64,000 nucleotides of DNA, taken from NCBI GenBank assembly GCA_036323355.1, contig AP028876.1:2232001-2296000 (forward strand), in the 5' to 3' direction. Every line of letters begins with the position of its first letter. Position 1 is the first letter of the stretch. A program made the translations under genes and the position numbers. The stretch is from Gottschalkiaceae bacterium SANA. Lineage in GTDB: Bacteria > Bacillota > Clostridia > Tissierellales > GPF-1. The notes under the pieces are model-generated. The model made no database searches, had not been told where the DNA came from, and saw only the letters and a list, made by a program, of their open reading frames with translations. Shown here piece by piece: positions 8,847 to 23,107 of this stretch.

Positions 8847-9818
8847 TTATTTTACCATATGACAAGCAACAAAATGGTTGGGCCGTTTCTCCACAAGTTC
8901 TGGTCGCTCTTGACGACAGATATCTTGACACAATTCACAACGCCCTTGGAATTTGCATCCTCCCGGCGGATTGATTGGAGACGGCACATCGCCCTCTAAA
9001 ATAATCCGTTGACGTTTCTTCTCAATGGCTGGATCTGGAATCGGAACCGCTGAAAGCAGTGCCTTTGTATATGGGTGCAAGGGCTCTTCATAAAGATCCT
9101 CACTACTTGCCAATTCTACAATCGCACCTAAATACATAACAGCAATTCGATCAGAAATATGCTTGACCATAGAAAGGTCATGAGCAATAAACAGATAGGT
9201 CAAGCCAAGCTTTTGTTGCAGTTCAATCAAAAGATTGACCACCTGTGCTTGGATCGATACATCTAATGCTGAAATCGGCTCATCGCAAACAATAAACTTC
9301 GGTTCAATTGCCAATGATCTTGCAATTCCAATCCGCTGACGCTGACCGCCTGAAAACTCATGGGGATAACGACTCGCATGTTCCTTGTTCAAACCAACCA
9401 ATTCCAAAAGCTCATAAATACGCTCTTGGCGTTTGGTGTTCTTGTAAAGACCATGAATATCGATACCTTCACCAACAATATCACCAACTGTCATACGAGG
9501 ATTCAAAGAAGCATAAGGATCTTGAAAAATCATTTGCGCATGGCGCGTAAAATCCTTCAACTCCGTTCGATTCAAGGTATGGACATCCATTCCATCATAA
9601 ATGACTTCACCATCTGTCGCATCATACAATCGAATGATTGTACGGCCCGTTGTTGATTTTCCACAACCAGACTCGCCAACAAGACCTAGGGTTTCCCCTT
9701 CATGAATCTTGAAAGAAACACCGTCAACTGCTTTTAAGATGGCGTTATGACCAACCTTGAAGTATTTTTTCATATCTTTTACTTCAAGTAAGACTTTGCG
9801 ATCTTCTAAATTACTCAT
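8847..9818 (-). CDS. oppF: oligopeptide ABC transporter ATP-binding protein OppF
   Basis: OppF is one of the two ATPases of the peptide importer. Walker A GESGCGKS is at residues 48-55, the signature SGGQRQR and Walker B IVCDEP follow, and the C-terminal oligopeptide domain carries the usual cysteine cluster ([14 protein letters not shown]) near residues 280-300. The length, 323 aa, is normal. Its start overlaps the oppD stop by a few bases, so the two are translationally coupled. OppF-type ATPases end like this one, with a Cys cluster and a short tail; which paralogue is called F or D rests on gene order. Confidence 0.93.
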   Translation of the reverse strand: MSNLEDRKVLLEVKDMKKYFKVGHNAILKAVDGVSFKIHEGETLGLVGESGCGKSTTGRTIIRLYDATDGEVIYDGMDVHTLNRTELKDFTRHAQMIFQDPYASLNPRMTVGDIVGEGIDIHGLYKNTKRQERIYELLELVGLNKEHASRYPHEFSGGQRQRIGIARSLAIEPKFIVCDEPISALDVSIQAQVVNLLIELQQKLGLTYLFIAHDLSMVKHISDRIAVMYLGAIVELASSEDLYEEPLHPYTKALLSAVPIPDPAIEKKRQRIILEGDVPSPINPPGGCKFQGRCELCQDICRQERPELVEKRPNHFVACHMVK

Positions 9819-10839
9819 TCTCTACGCCACCCCTTCCTGTAATTGGATTTTTCACTTTCGGCGCCATTTCATGGTTTAACCAACAATACACATAATGCGA
9901 TTCTGTCACATTCGTTCGCGGAGGAAATGCTTCCTGGCAAATTTCCATGGCATGCTCGCAACGTGCTGCAAATGGGCAACCCATTGGTGGCTTTAATAAA
10001 TCTGGCGGCTGTCCGTCAATTGGATTTAGTTCTTCTTTATTTTTAGCGTCAAGACGCGGAACTGACTGCATCAATCCCCACGTATACGGATGGCTTCCTT
10101 GATGGAAAATATCGTCTGCTGTACCCGATTCAATAATCACACCAGAATACATAACCGCAATACGGTCTGCCATGTTCGCTACGACACCCAAGTCATGGGT
10201 AATAAAAATAATCCCAGTTTCAAAATCTTTCTGTAAAGACTGCATCAATTCCAGAATTTGCGCTTGAATCGTTACGTCCAATGCAGTTGTGGGCTCATCC
10301 GCAATTAACAATTTTGGATTACAAGCCAATGCAATGGCAATCATGGCACGCTGTCTCATCCCACCTGAATACTCATGGGGATATTGAGTGATTCGCTTTT
10401 CTGGAGTTGGCATGCCAACGACACGAAGCATTTCAATCGCACGAGCACGTGCATCTTCTTTAGACATACCTTGATGTTTAATCAAGCCTTCCATAATCTG
10501 CTTGCCAACCTTCATAGTCGGGTTTAAGGAAGTCATCGGATCCTGGAAAATCATTGAGATTTCACTACCTCGAATGGTTTCCATTTGTTTTTCTGTCATT
10601 TTAAGAACATCTTCACCCTCAAACAACACTTGGCCAGCTTTAAATCGTCCCGGCGGAGTTGGGATCAAACGCATAATTGATTTTGCGGTTACGGATTTCC
10701 CGCAGCCAGACTCTCCTACGATCGCGAGGGTTTCTCCCTTATCTACATGAAAGGTAACGCCACGGACTGCTTGCACTTCTCCGGCATACGTATCAAATGA
10801 TACCCGAAGTTCTTTTACGTCTACTAATTTTTCAGCCAC
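9811..10839 (-). CDS. oppD: oligopeptide ABC transporter ATP-binding protein OppD
   Basis: This is the second ATPase of the importer, 342 aa. Walker A GESGCGKS lies near residue 39, the signature YSGGMRQR and Walker B LLIADEPT follow, and the C-terminal oligopeptide/dipeptide domain has the [14 protein letters not shown] cysteine pattern. Translation starts at GTG (10839) with GGAGGG upstream. It sits between oppC and oppF in the operon oppB-C-D-F. Confidence 0.93.
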   Translation of the reverse strand: MAEKLVDVKELRVSFDTYAGEVQAVRGVTFHVDKGETLAIVGESGCGKSVTAKSIMRLIPTPPGRFKAGQVLFEGEDVLKMTEKQMETIRGSEISMIFQDPMTSLNPTMKVGKQIMEGLIKHQGMSKEDARARAIEMLRVVGMPTPEKRITQYPHEYSGGMRQRAMIAIALACNPKLLIADEPTTALDVTIQAQILELMQSLQKDFETGIIFITHDLGVVANMADRIAVMYSGVIIESGTADDIFHQGSHPYTWGLMQSVPRLDAKNKEELNPIDGQPPDLLKPPMGCPFAARCEHAMEICQEAFPPRTNVTESHYVYCWLNHEMAPKVKNPITGRGGVENE

Positions 10840-10851
10840 AATCTTCCCTCC

Positions 10852-11781
10852 CTATTGTCGAAGTCTTGGATCAAGCGCATCGCGTAATCCGTCACCCAAA
10901 AGGTTGAATCCCAACATCAATACAACGATTACGATGGATGGGTACATCAACTGATATGGATGAATCAATAATAGATTCGCACCATCATTGGCCAAAGAAC
11001 CCAATGATGCTTGCGGTACCGGAAGACCCAAACCGATATAGCTCAGGAATGCCTCGGTAAAAATTGCACCGGGTATCGCGAATGTGAGGTTAATGATGAT
11101 TGGACCCAAAGAATTGGGGATCAAATGACGAAGAATGATTCTTCGGCCACTTGCGCCCAACGTTTTAGCCGCTAGTACAAATTCCATTTCTCGCAATTGA
11201 AGAACTTGTCCACGAACCAAGCGAGCCATGCCGCCCCACCCTGTTAAGGCAAGAGCAATGACAATGGTGTCAAATCCGGGTCCGATTACAACGATCAACA
11301 TAATGACCCACAACATCTGTGGAATCGAGAACAAAACATCGACGGTACGCATCATCACATTGTCTACGGTGCCGCCAACGTATCCCGAAACGCCCCCATA
11401 GATAATGCCGATGCCAACGTTGATCAAAACAGCAATCAACGCAATGGCCATAGATACTTGCGTACCTGTCCAAACGCGAACAAAAATATCACGACCCAAG
11501 GCATCCGTTCCAAACCAATGACCTGGCGCTTCTGCTGCGGTCTTATTGATAACCATAAAATCTTGATGATCAAATTCATATGGTAAAATATGTGGTCCTG
11601 CAAATGACATCACCAAAATAAAAATCAAAAGAATCAAGGATGCAATTGCCACTTTATTCTTCTTTAATCGTCGCCAAGCATCTTGCCAATACGTCATACT
11701 CGGACGGATAACTTCTTGCGATTTTGCAAGGTCTTTGCCGACATGACGAAACTTTTCGGCTGTTAGATTTACATCTGACAT
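10852..11781 (-). CDS. oppC: oligopeptide ABC transporter permease OppC
   Basis: OppC is an inner-membrane permease of 309 aa with a cytoplasmic N-terminal stretch of about 45 residues before the first helix, the OppC N-domain arrangement. The transmembrane domain has the EAA-type loop around EFVLAAKTLGASGRRIILRH that docks the ATPases. It starts 23 nt after oppB. Confidence 0.94.
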   Translation of the reverse strand: MSDVNLTAEKFRHVGKDLAKSQEVIRPSMTYWQDAWRRLKKNKVAIASLILLIFILVMSFAGPHILPYEFDHQDFMVINKTAAEAPGHWFGTDALGRDIFVRVWTGTQVSMAIALIAVLINVGIGIIYGGVSGYVGGTVDNVMMRTVDVLFSIPQMLWVIMLIVVIGPGFDTIVIALALTGWGGMARLVRGQVLQLREMEFVLAAKTLGASGRRIILRHLIPNSLGPIIINLTFAIPGAIFTEAFLSYIGLGLPVPQASLGSLANDGANLLLIHPYQLMYPSIVIVVLMLGFNLLGDGLRDALDPRLRQ

Positions 11782-11804
11782 AGGTTCTCTCCTTTCCGAA
11801 CTGA

Positions 11805-12731
11805 CTATTTATCCAATCGAATACGCGGATCGATAAATCCATACAAAATATCAACCAAGAAGATCATAAAGATCAACACAGCTGCGTAAAAGATCGTCGT
11901 CCCCATAATCAATGGATAATCCCGTTGTTGAATCGACTGAATGAAGAACTTCCCTAATCCGGGCACCCCAAAGATTTTTTCAATAACAAAGGTACCGGTC
12001 AACAGGGTTGCAATCAAAGGACCCAAAACTGTAATGTTCGGAAGGATCGCATTTCGAACGCCATGTCCCCAAATAACTTTTGCTCTCGGCAAGCCTTTTG
12101 CTTTTGCCGTTAAAATATAATCTTGATTCAAAACATCCAGCAAACTTGTTCTCATCAGACGGGCTTGGAATGCAATTACGCGGAAACCCAAAGCCAATGC
12201 CGGCAATACAATATATTCTGGTCCATCCCAACGTGCTACTGGGAACCAACCCAAATGTACGGCAAATACGTACTGGAATAGGGACGCGAACACAAAGTTC
12301 GGCACCGATACGCCCAAGATTGCAATGAAAATAACAAAATAGTCAAAGAATTTTGCATGGTTTAAAGCTGCGACAATACCGAGTGTTAAACCAGTGAGAA
12401 CACCAAACAATGCTGACCAAATCCCCAAAGTAAAGGATGCGGGCCATGCCTGCTCAATCATATCATTCACCGATCGATTTTTATACTTCATCGAATCGCC
12501 GAAATCTTGATGAACCACTACATTCGTTAAGTAAATTAAGTATTGCTGTGGTAATGGTTTGTCCAACCCGTATTTCGCTTCAAGGTTGGCCATGATCTCT
12601 GGTTGGATCTCCCTATTCTCATTCGTGAATGGATCGCCAGGAATGGAATGCATAAGGAAGAACGTAATCGTGATGACTACCCATAGCGTAATCGCCATAG
12701 ATATCAGTCGCTTGCCAATATACCTTAACAA
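11805..12731 (-). CDS. oppB: oligopeptide ABC transporter permease OppB
   Basis: OppB is the first gene of the importer operon, 308 aa, with the typical start MLRYIGKRLISM and the family loop DYILTAKAKGLPRAKVIWGH. Translation starts at TTG (12731), with GGAGGTG 7 nt upstream; no in-frame ATG has a comparable site. It forms the channel with OppC. Confidence 0.94.
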   Translation of the reverse strand: MLRYIGKRLISMAITLWVVITITFFLMHSIPGDPFTNENREIQPEIMANLEAKYGLDKPLPQQYLIYLTNVVVHQDFGDSMKYKNRSVNDMIEQAWPASFTLGIWSALFGVLTGLTLGIVAALNHAKFFDYFVIFIAILGVSVPNFVFASLFQYVFAVHLGWFPVARWDGPEYIVLPALALGFRVIAFQARLMRTSLLDVLNQDYILTAKAKGLPRAKVIWGHGVRNAILPNITVLGPLIATLLTGTFVIEKIFGVPGLGKFFIQSIQQRDYPLIMGTTIFYAAVLIFMIFLVDILYGFIDPRIRLDK

Positions 12732-12925
12732 TGAACTACACCTCCGTTTAAATTATTAAGTCGTTACCGATCACCTTCTTAACCTGTCGCCTCTTCTACA
12801 CCTACAATCATATGTCGGCCAAATCACATGAATATAGTAAATAAGAAGAGCAAAAAGATAAGACGATCATCGAGAAGAAAAAAGAAATGCCTTGTTCCTA
12901 AAAATAGTTGCACTGCATTTACTCT

Positions 12926-12954
12926 ATCTTACTGAATCCCTCAAGCTAATGCAA
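12926..12954 (-). promoter_or_regulatory. promoter of the oppBCDF operon
   Basis: TTGCAT (12949-12954), a 17-nt spacer and TAAGAT (12926-12931) on the minus strand. The predicted leader is about 188 nt. The gene-free stretch 12732-13292 holds this promoter, an imperfect cre-like sequence (TGAAAACGTTGTAC, 12992-13005) and the ligA terminator; no convincing small gene was seen. Confidence 0.6.
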
Positions 12955-13172
12955 TTACAGCAGTTTTAAATAATATTAAGTAACTGTAACTTGAAAACGT
13001 TGTACCTTTACGGAAACTTTATATTTGTATTTTGTTTTTGACAAGACCAAGCGCACACGCCTAATCCTGCTAAACCAATTTGATTTTTTCTTCAGCTTTC
13101 AATGATTACCGAAACAATCTTATTACAAGTTGGTAACATTTATCGTTTTTCTTGCTTCTGATACAAAATAAA

Positions 13173-13199
13173 GCAAACGGAAGGAACCCTTCCGTTTGC
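13173..13199 (-). terminator. terminator after ligA
   Basis: A 12-bp perfect stem (GCAAACGGAAGG with its complement) and a 3-nt loop, followed on the minus strand by a T-rich run (TTTATTTTG). It lies about 95 nt after the ligA stop. Confidence 0.8.
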
Positions 13200-13292
13200 C
13201 ATCTTTGACAAGATTTTCATAGCATGTCTTTGCCACGCCAACATTTGTTTTCTTAGTTATTATACCTCTTTTCCTCGATCGTGTAAATCTGA

Positions 13293-17515
<4,223 letters not shown>

Positions 17516-17533
17516 ATCTGCTCCTTTCGACCA

Positions 17534-17567
17534 CAAAAAAAGAGGGAATCCCCACTAGGGTTCCTCT
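17534..17567 (-). terminator. terminator after the prsW-like gene
   Basis: AGAGGAACCC and GGGATTCCCTCT form a stem with small bulges followed by seven T on the minus strand. It separates prsW from pcrA. Confidence 0.7.
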
Positions 17568-17578
17568 CATTTAGTATA

Positions 17579-18316
17579 TCATATTTCCTCTTCATCAGAG
17601 CCATTTTCTTGCTCAAGGTGAATTCGTTTTGCATCCTTATAAAAGCGTTTTAATTTTTTCACATTGGATATCCATAAATATAAGAGGAAAGGAAAAAAGA
17701 AAATCATCAATCCCCATCGCTCAGCCATTAAAATAAAATCAAATAGTCCGTGTAATAAAACCGGCACCCATAAAGACTTTCTCAAATGACGCTTTTGATC
17801 GGAAGAGGTCGGTGAAAACTTTGCTAGGCTCACTTCGTAGCCCATGGCAATAGCAAAGAGCATATGCGCCGGTACGGATAAAACACCCCGATAGACGGCA
17901 ACCAAAGGTTCCTGGGCATATTGAAAGAATACATATGAAATATTTTCGACCGTTGCAAAACCCAAAGCAATCAAAACAGAAAACACAATTCCATCCAAGC
18001 GTTGATCAAAGACCTTCGCCTTCCATAGCCCGCGTAGTAAAAATCGACGCTTCATCCACTCTTCTGTAAATCCAGCGACTACAAAGGCGATATAGGCAAC
18101 CTCTAGGGCGGATCCCCGAAAAGGATTGATCAGCGAAAGTATCGTTTCTAATCCCAATACAGGCAAGACTGAAAAAGCCCCCCAGAAAAAGAATTGAAAC
18201 ATAAATCTGGCGGGTTCCCGATCATAACGGTCCAAATAAACCATAATCACAATAAGAATCACTGCAGGTAATACGGCCATAAACATCAAACGTAGGGGTT
18301 CAAAGATGGGTCCCAT
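17579..18316 (-). CDS. PrsW family intramembrane metalloprotease
   Basis: This is a multi-pass membrane protein of 245 aa with about seven hydrophobic helices. It carries the PrsW/CAAX-like motifs: EEWMKRR after the third helix (metal-binding Glu pair), a His in PAHMLFAIAMGYE, and LHGLFDF near the C-terminus. PrsW in Bacillus cleaves an anti-sigma factor in the membrane; the target here is unknown and no sigma/anti-sigma pair is next to it. AGGAGG precedes ATG 18316. Confidence 0.85.
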   Translation of the reverse strand: MGPIFEPLRLMFMAVLPAVILIVIMVYLDRYDREPARFMFQFFFWGAFSVLPVLGLETILSLINPFRGSALEVAYIAFVVAGFTEEWMKRRFLLRGLWKAKVFDQRLDGIVFSVLIALGFATVENISYVFFQYAQEPLVAVYRGVLSVPAHMLFAIAMGYEVSLAKFSPTSSDQKRHLRKSLWVPVLLHGLFDFILMAERWGLMIFFFPFLLYLWISNVKKLKRFYKDAKRIHLEQENGSDEEEI

Positions 18317-18367
18317 GGCATCCTCCTATCTATATGATAACCATTTTTTACCTTGCCTTGCGATAAA

Positions 18368-18396
18368 TTGTCATATCAGTCAAAAAAAGATATACT
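18368..18396 (+). promoter_or_regulatory. sigma-A promoter of the M29 aminopeptidase gene
   Basis: TTGTCA (18368-18373), 17 nt and TATACT (18391-18396), about 27 nt upstream of the start codon. Confidence 0.8.
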
Positions 18397-18422
18397 AAAA
18401 TAAATAAAAAGGGGGTAATACC

Positions 18423-19526
18423 ATGATTAAAAGCTATTTAGAAAAGATGGCACATACTATGATTCACTATTCCATGAAATTGGAAAAAGGCGAATGGTTC
18501 CTTATTCGCTGCCACCCGAGTGCAAAAGCCTTGGCCAAAGAGGTATACAAAGAGGCGCTTGCCGTTGGTGCTCATCCTCAGGTTTGGTTCGAAGATCAAG
18601 AATTCGATGAATTGTTCTATAAAAATGCCAGCGACGAACAATTAGCCTATATCGATCCGATTTCAAAGCTACGGGTAGAAAAATTAGATGCTATGCTGTA
18701 TATTCAGGGGTCAGAAAACACAAAATCCCTTGCCAATGTTCCATCTGAAAAAATGGTTAAATCAATTCAGGCAAAAAAAGAATTAAGTGATCTCTATTTT
18801 GAACGGGCGGACAATGGTTCTCTAAAATGGTGCATCTGCCAATTCCCGACAAATTCAGCAGCACAAGATGCAGAAATGAGCAAAGATGAGTACGAAGACT
18901 TCGTATTTGGCGCTTGTTTATTAAAGGAAGAGGATCCAATCCAGGCCTGGAAAGACCTGCACGATCACCAAGAAACAATCATTGCTTATCTAGCTGATAA
19001 AAAAGAATTGAGATTCAAATCGACTGATACAGATCTAACCCTATTGGTGGAAGGAAGAAAATGGATTAACTCTGATGGACGCAATAACTTCCCTAGCGGC
19101 GAGGTGTTCACATCTCCTATTGAGAATAGTGCCAATGGCGTGATCCGATTTAGCTTCCCAGGTGTTTTTATGGACAAACCAATTGAAGACATCACACTAA
19201 CCTTCGAAAACGGAAAGGTCGTTGATGCAAAGGCAAAGACCGGCAACGAATTGCTGCAAGAGGTATTAAATACCGATGAAGGTGCACGATTCTTGGGCGA
19301 ATGTGCCATTGGAACCAATTATGGCATCCAAAATTTCACCAAAAATATTCTATTCGATGAAAAACTGGGCGGCACCATTCACCTAGCTGTCGGACGTGGA
19401 TTCGGCGAAGCGGGCGGCACCAATGTTTCATCCATCCATTGGGATTTGATTTGCGATATGAAAACAGGCGGGGAAATCTACGCCGATGGCGACCTCTTCT
19501 ACAAGGACGGAAAATTTATTAAGTGA
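18423..19526 (+). CDS. M29 family aminopeptidase (AmpS/PepS-like)
   Basis: This 367-aa cytoplasmic metalloaminopeptidase belongs to the thermophilic aminopeptidase family M29. The metal-binding region is recognisable in FPSGEVFTSPIENSANG (Glu ligands), GECAIGTNYGI and HLAVGRGFGEAGGTN with HWDLI close to the C-terminus. It releases N-terminal residues from peptides and fits with the peptide importer nearby. GGGGG lies 7 nt before ATG 18423. It is a single-gene unit with its own promoter and terminator. Confidence 0.9.
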   Translation: MIKSYLEKMAHTMIHYSMKLEKGEWFLIRCHPSAKALAKEVYKEALAVGAHPQVWFEDQEFDELFYKNASDEQLAYIDPISKLRVEKLDAMLYIQGSENTKSLANVPSEKMVKSIQAKKELSDLYFERADNGSLKWCICQFPTNSAAQDAEMSKDEYEDFVFGACLLKEEDPIQAWKDLHDHQETIIAYLADKKELRFKSTDTDLTLLVEGRKWINSDGRNNFPSGEVFTSPIENSANGVIRFSFPGVFMDKPIEDITLTFENGKVVDAKAKTGNELLQEVLNTDEGARFLGECAIGTNYGIQNFTKNILFDEKLGGTIHLAVGRGFGEAGGTNVSSIHWDLICDMKTGGEIYADGDLFYKDGKFIK

Positions 19527-19532
19527 TTGCAA

Positions 19533-19562
19533 AACCCCTGAGAATCAATCTTCTCAGGGGTT
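19533..19562. terminator. bidirectional terminator between the aminopeptidase gene and mtnA
   Basis: AACCCCTGAGAA and TTCTCAGGGGTT form a 12-bp perfect stem with a 6-nt loop between two converging genes. T runs follow on both sides in modest form. Confidence 0.85.
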
Positions 19563-19566
19563 CCTT

Positions 19567-20601
19567 TTATCCCTCTAAAGCCGGGATTGATTTCGAATAT
19601 GGAGGGCGTGCAAGACCCTTTTCTGTAATGATTCCCGATATGTATGAATTCGGTGTCACATCAAAGGCCGGATTCTCAATTTTCACACCATCTGGTGCAA
19701 TCTGAATTCCACGAATATGGGTAACCTCCCGCGGATTCCGCTGCTCAATGGGAATCTCCTCACCAGACTCCATTCGAAAATCAATGGTCGATGTCGGCGC
19801 AGCTACGTAAAAGGGAATTCCATTTTCCTTGGCAAGCACCGCAACTCCATAGGTCCCAATTTTATTAGCGACATCACCATTGTTAGCAATGCGATCGGCT
19901 CCCACAACAACGGCTTGAATACGACCAATTTTCATAAAATGACCTGCCATATTGTCGGTAATCAAGGTAACTGGTATCCCATCTGCATGTAATTCATAGG
20001 CCGTTAATCTTGCTCCCTGGAGATAAGGTCTGGTTTCATCCGCAAAGACCTCAATGGTGGAATCCTTTTCGAAAGCTGCTCGAATCACCCCAAGGGCTGT
20101 TCCATAATCCCCCGTCGCCAATGCACCAGCATTGCAATGGGTTAAGATCGTTGCCCCCTTTGGAATCAATTCGGCCCCAAAGCGTCCCATGGTTTTACAC
20201 ATTTTAATATCTTCTTCATGGATCTCAATTGCTTCCTTCTCAAATCGCTGAATCATCTCTGCCGTGGACAGATCTTTGCATTTGGCCATCAGCGCTTCCA
20301 TCCGATCCAAGGCCCAAAACAGATTAACGGCAGTTGGTCTCGTTTTTGACAGGCGCTTGATTCCAATCCGGATCGCTTGATCAAATTCTTTTCGATTGGA
20401 ACATGCAGCATTCTCATAGGCGCATAAAACAAGGCCATAAGCGGCGGTAATTCCAATCGCCGGCGCACCCCGAACAATCATATCTTCAATACCAATCGCT
20501 GTTTCCTCAACGGTTTTACAGATCATCTCTTCATATTCTGTCGGTAGTTTGGTTTGATCCACCAAACGCAACTCTTGATTTTCCCAAAAAATTGGTCTCA
20601 T
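19567..20601 (-). CDS. mtnA: S-methyl-5-thioribose-1-phosphate isomerase
   Basis: MtnA converts 5-methylthioribose-1-phosphate to the ribulose form in methionine salvage. The family blocks MIVRGAPAIGITAAYG, THCNAGALATGDYGTALG (catalytic Cys region) and VVGADRIANNGDVANKIGTY (catalytic Asp) are all present. The length, 344 aa, is normal. ATG 20601 has AGGAGG 5 nt upstream; a GTG at 20604 is too close to it. It lies 9 nt after mtnP and forms an operon with it. Confidence 0.96.
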   Translation of the reverse strand: MRPIFWENQELRLVDQTKLPTEYEEMICKTVEETAIGIEDMIVRGAPAIGITAAYGLVLCAYENAACSNRKEFDQAIRIGIKRLSKTRPTAVNLFWALDRMEALMAKCKDLSTAEMIQRFEKEAIEIHEEDIKMCKTMGRFGAELIPKGATILTHCNAGALATGDYGTALGVIRAAFEKDSTIEVFADETRPYLQGARLTAYELHADGIPVTLITDNMAGHFMKIGRIQAVVVGADRIANNGDVANKIGTYGVAVLAKENGIPFYVAAPTSTIDFRMESGEEIPIEQRNPREVTHIRGIQIAPDGVKIENPAFDVTPNSYISGIITEKGLARPPYSKSIPALEG

Positions 20602-20610
20602 CACAGCCTC

Positions 20611-21360
20611 CTATAGTCGTTCGATCATACGTATAACCACATGTTTCACTTTTTCAACATTATCGGCAAAAACCTTCATCACAGCATCTGCCGTCACCGG
20701 AATAATGGATGGATCATCTTCAAGACCTGCATCATAATCCGTAATCATAGAAATATTGGCATAGGCAATGCCCAACTCCAAGGCCAAATAGCATTCTGGG
20801 TACTGGGTCATATTGATGACTTCCCATCCCATTTGACTAAACCATTGGCTTTCTGCGCGGGTAGAAAACCGAGGCCCATTGATGACAACAACCGTTCCTT
20901 TTTTATGGACTGGATATCCCAGCTCCTGACAGGTGTCAATAGCAAGTTTTCGAAGAAACAAATCATAGGGATCCGCTGCGGATAAATGCTCAACCTTCAA
21001 ATCATCAAAATAAGTTTCTTGGCGACCCTTTGTTCGATCCACAAACTGATCACAAACAACAAACTCTCCCGGTTTTACATCCACTTGCAGACTTCCGCAG
21101 GCGTTAACTGCAATAATCTGCTTGACGCCCAATTGCTTCATCGCATAAATATTTGCGCGATATGGCACACGGTGCGGTGAAAATTGATGATCACGACCAT
21201 GTCTCGGCAAAAAAGCAACTCGCTTTCCAGCTACTTGGCCAACAAAAATCGCATCGCTAGGATCTCCGTAGGGTGTCTTGATTCGGACCTCTTCCGCATT
21301 CTCGAATAGTGAATAAAATCCTGAACCGCCAATAATTCCAATTTCAACATTTTGATTCAT
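20611..21360 (-). CDS. mtnP: S-methyl-5'-thioadenosine phosphorylase
   Basis: MTA phosphorylase splits methylthioadenosine, a by-product of polyamine and autoinducer synthesis, into adenine and methylthioribose-1-phosphate, the substrate of the next gene product MtnA. The start IGIIGGSGFYS, the phosphate-binding block PRHGRDHQFSPHRVPYRAN and the active-site INMTQYPECYLALELGI are typical of the family. 249 aa. The downstream salvage steps after MtnA are not in the window. Purine nucleoside phosphorylase is the near alternative; the pairing with mtnA favours MTAP. Confidence 0.93.
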   Translation of the reverse strand: MNQNVEIGIIGGSGFYSLFENAEEVRIKTPYGDPSDAIFVGQVAGKRVAFLPRHGRDHQFSPHRVPYRANIYAMKQLGVKQIIAVNACGSLQVDVKPGEFVVCDQFVDRTKGRQETYFDDLKVEHLSAADPYDLFLRKLAIDTCQELGYPVHKKGTVVVINGPRFSTRAESQWFSQMGWEVINMTQYPECYLALELGIAYANISMITDYDAGLEDDPSIIPVTADAVMKVFADNVEKVKHVVIRMIERL

Positions 21361-21410
21361 CGCTCATATCCCCTTCATTGTAAGATTCTGTCTCATTCCA
21401 TTTTATCAAA

Positions 21411-21444
21411 TCAAAAAAAAAAGAACAGGTATAATCCTGTTCTT
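21411..21444 (-). terminator. terminator after the coiled-coil protein gene
   Basis: AAGAACAGG and CCTGTTCTT form a 9-bp stem with a 6-nt loop, followed by ten T on the minus strand. It closes the glutaredoxin/coiled-coil operon. Confidence 0.9.
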
Positions 21445-21445
21445 C

Positions 21446-23092
21446 TTAGCCAATTTGATGCCCTTGCTTCTCTTCCTTGGTTGCCACACGAATAAATCCC
21501 GTAATGCCCCAACGAATAAATTGGTTGATATAATATTGATTGCATTTGGAGCAATGCAGCAATCGAACCTTTTGATAAACACCATTCTGGTTGAGATCCC
21601 GTTCTGATTTACTAGGGAAAGTTTTTAAAGATACTTCTTGATATGTCAATGCCGTTTCATCCAGCGGACAAATTCGTCCTTCTCCGCCAACCAAATATAC
21701 CGTTTCTACCTTCTGCAATTTTTCTTCATCGGTTGACTCAGTTCCTGCCAAAACGACTTCCGGTCTCGTCGCTAGTTCAATTTTTGATTCCTTATTTTCT
21801 GATTCAATCGAAATGGATCCCAGTCTCACCTGCTCGGCCTTTGCTTGTAAGCGTTCTTTCATCATTGGAAAGACTCGCTCGCGGATTTGGTCATCCACAT
21901 ACCGCATAAAGGTTGATCGATCATCAAATTGATCCAATGCAGATCCAACATTTCTTCCGTCATGAACGGCATCCGCATATTCTCGATACAATTTGGCCTC
22001 TGGTATAGGCAGCAAAATTTTCGCCTTCATTCCCTGCAAATTTTCTTTTATAACTTGGTCCTGATCAAAGAAAAGAGCCATATACAACAAAGCCCATGAT
22101 TGATCATCTCGCAAGGTCATACTTTGAAGAGTTCCACGATCCCGATTGATCCGCATCCAATGTTTGAATTCATACTTCATCGACATTTGGAAGTAAAGCA
22201 CACTTAAATCCATCAAGATTTCCGGGCTAGCCTCTCTCGAAAGAAGAACAGTTTCTAAGCTTCCATGATTCAACTTTATAAAGGTACGAATTGGATCAAA
22301 TAACTGCCTAGCTACTGCAAAGCGAATCATTTGTACAAATCCATCCCAAACAAGAGCTTCCTGCCCGCTCGCACTTACAATTAACTGATCCATAAAATCA
22401 AAATAAGAACGTATCGTTTCTGGATCATCAATTTGCCATTCCGCCTCACGCAGAAGTAAGAAGTCAACAGCAGTCTTTCGATCACCCTGTTTTAATGCCC
22501 TTATGGCTGGTGCAAAGAAATTAGAATCCGCTTGTTCCACCAAACTCGGTTCTTTCGTTTCCTCTCGCAAATCCATTGCAAATGTTGACTTGCCATGAGA
22601 AATATGCTCTGACGGTCTAGTTGAAGCATGAATTGCCGACGGATTTTCGAGCCCTGATCCCGATTGTTCAAGATCAATTCTAAAACTTGCTTTATGAGAT
22701 CTTGTCGCCTCAGAACTTGCATTCTGTTCAACCAATGACTCTGAACTACCCATTTGTTTCTGAATAAAGCTGGCTCGCTTCAACAACTCGTCATAGGTTT
22801 CTTCCGCTTGCGGCGTAGATGGTACAATCTCTTTCGTCGGCATTGCAATTACTTGACCCGATTCGGCTAATCGCTCATTCAAGTCTTCAATCTCACGCTT
22901 TGCATCCGCCAATTCCCCAACCAATGAATCAATTTGTTTTTTCGCCATTTTAAGGTGAATTTGGGTTTCTTTCAACTCGCGGTCACGAGATTTTAACTCT
23001 TCCAAAGCCCATTGGGTAAATTCATTCAATTGTTGAGCCAATTGTTGAAAGTTCTCTTGCGCGCGTTGAAAATTTCTTTCATTAAAACCCAT
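21446..23092 (-). CDS. uncharacterised coiled-coil protein with C-terminal cysteine pairs
   Basis: Not recognised as a known family. The 548-aa protein has no signal peptide. Residues about 10-85 form a charged coiled coil, residues about 85-185 are polar and low in complexity, and the rest looks helical and repeat-like. The C-terminus has CPLDE followed about 45 residues later by HCSKCNQYYIN, which could be a split zinc site. It starts 15 nt after the stop of the selenocysteine glutaredoxin gene, with its own AGGAGG, so the two are cotranscribed. A role in redox or metal handling is a guess from this context only. Confidence 0.75.
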   Translation of the reverse strand: MGFNERNFQRAQENFQQLAQQLNEFTQWALEELKSRDRELKETQIHLKMAKKQIDSLVGELADAKREIEDLNERLAESGQVIAMPTKEIVPSTPQAEETYDELLKRASFIQKQMGSSESLVEQNASSEATRSHKASFRIDLEQSGSGLENPSAIHASTRPSEHISHGKSTFAMDLREETKEPSLVEQADSNFFAPAIRALKQGDRKTAVDFLLLREAEWQIDDPETIRSYFDFMDQLIVSASGQEALVWDGFVQMIRFAVARQLFDPIRTFIKLNHGSLETVLLSREASPEILMDLSVLYFQMSMKYEFKHWMRINRDRGTLQSMTLRDDQSWALLYMALFFDQDQVIKENLQGMKAKILLPIPEAKLYREYADAVHDGRNVGSALDQFDDRSTFMRYVDDQIRERVFPMMKERLQAKAEQVRLGSISIESENKESKIELATRPEVVLAGTESTDEEKLQKVETVYLVGGEGRICPLDETALTYQEVSLKTFPSKSERDLNQNGVYQKVRLLHCSKCNQYYINQFIRWGITGFIRVATKEEKQGHQIG

Positions 23093-23107
23093 ACTCTCAC
23101 CTCCTAC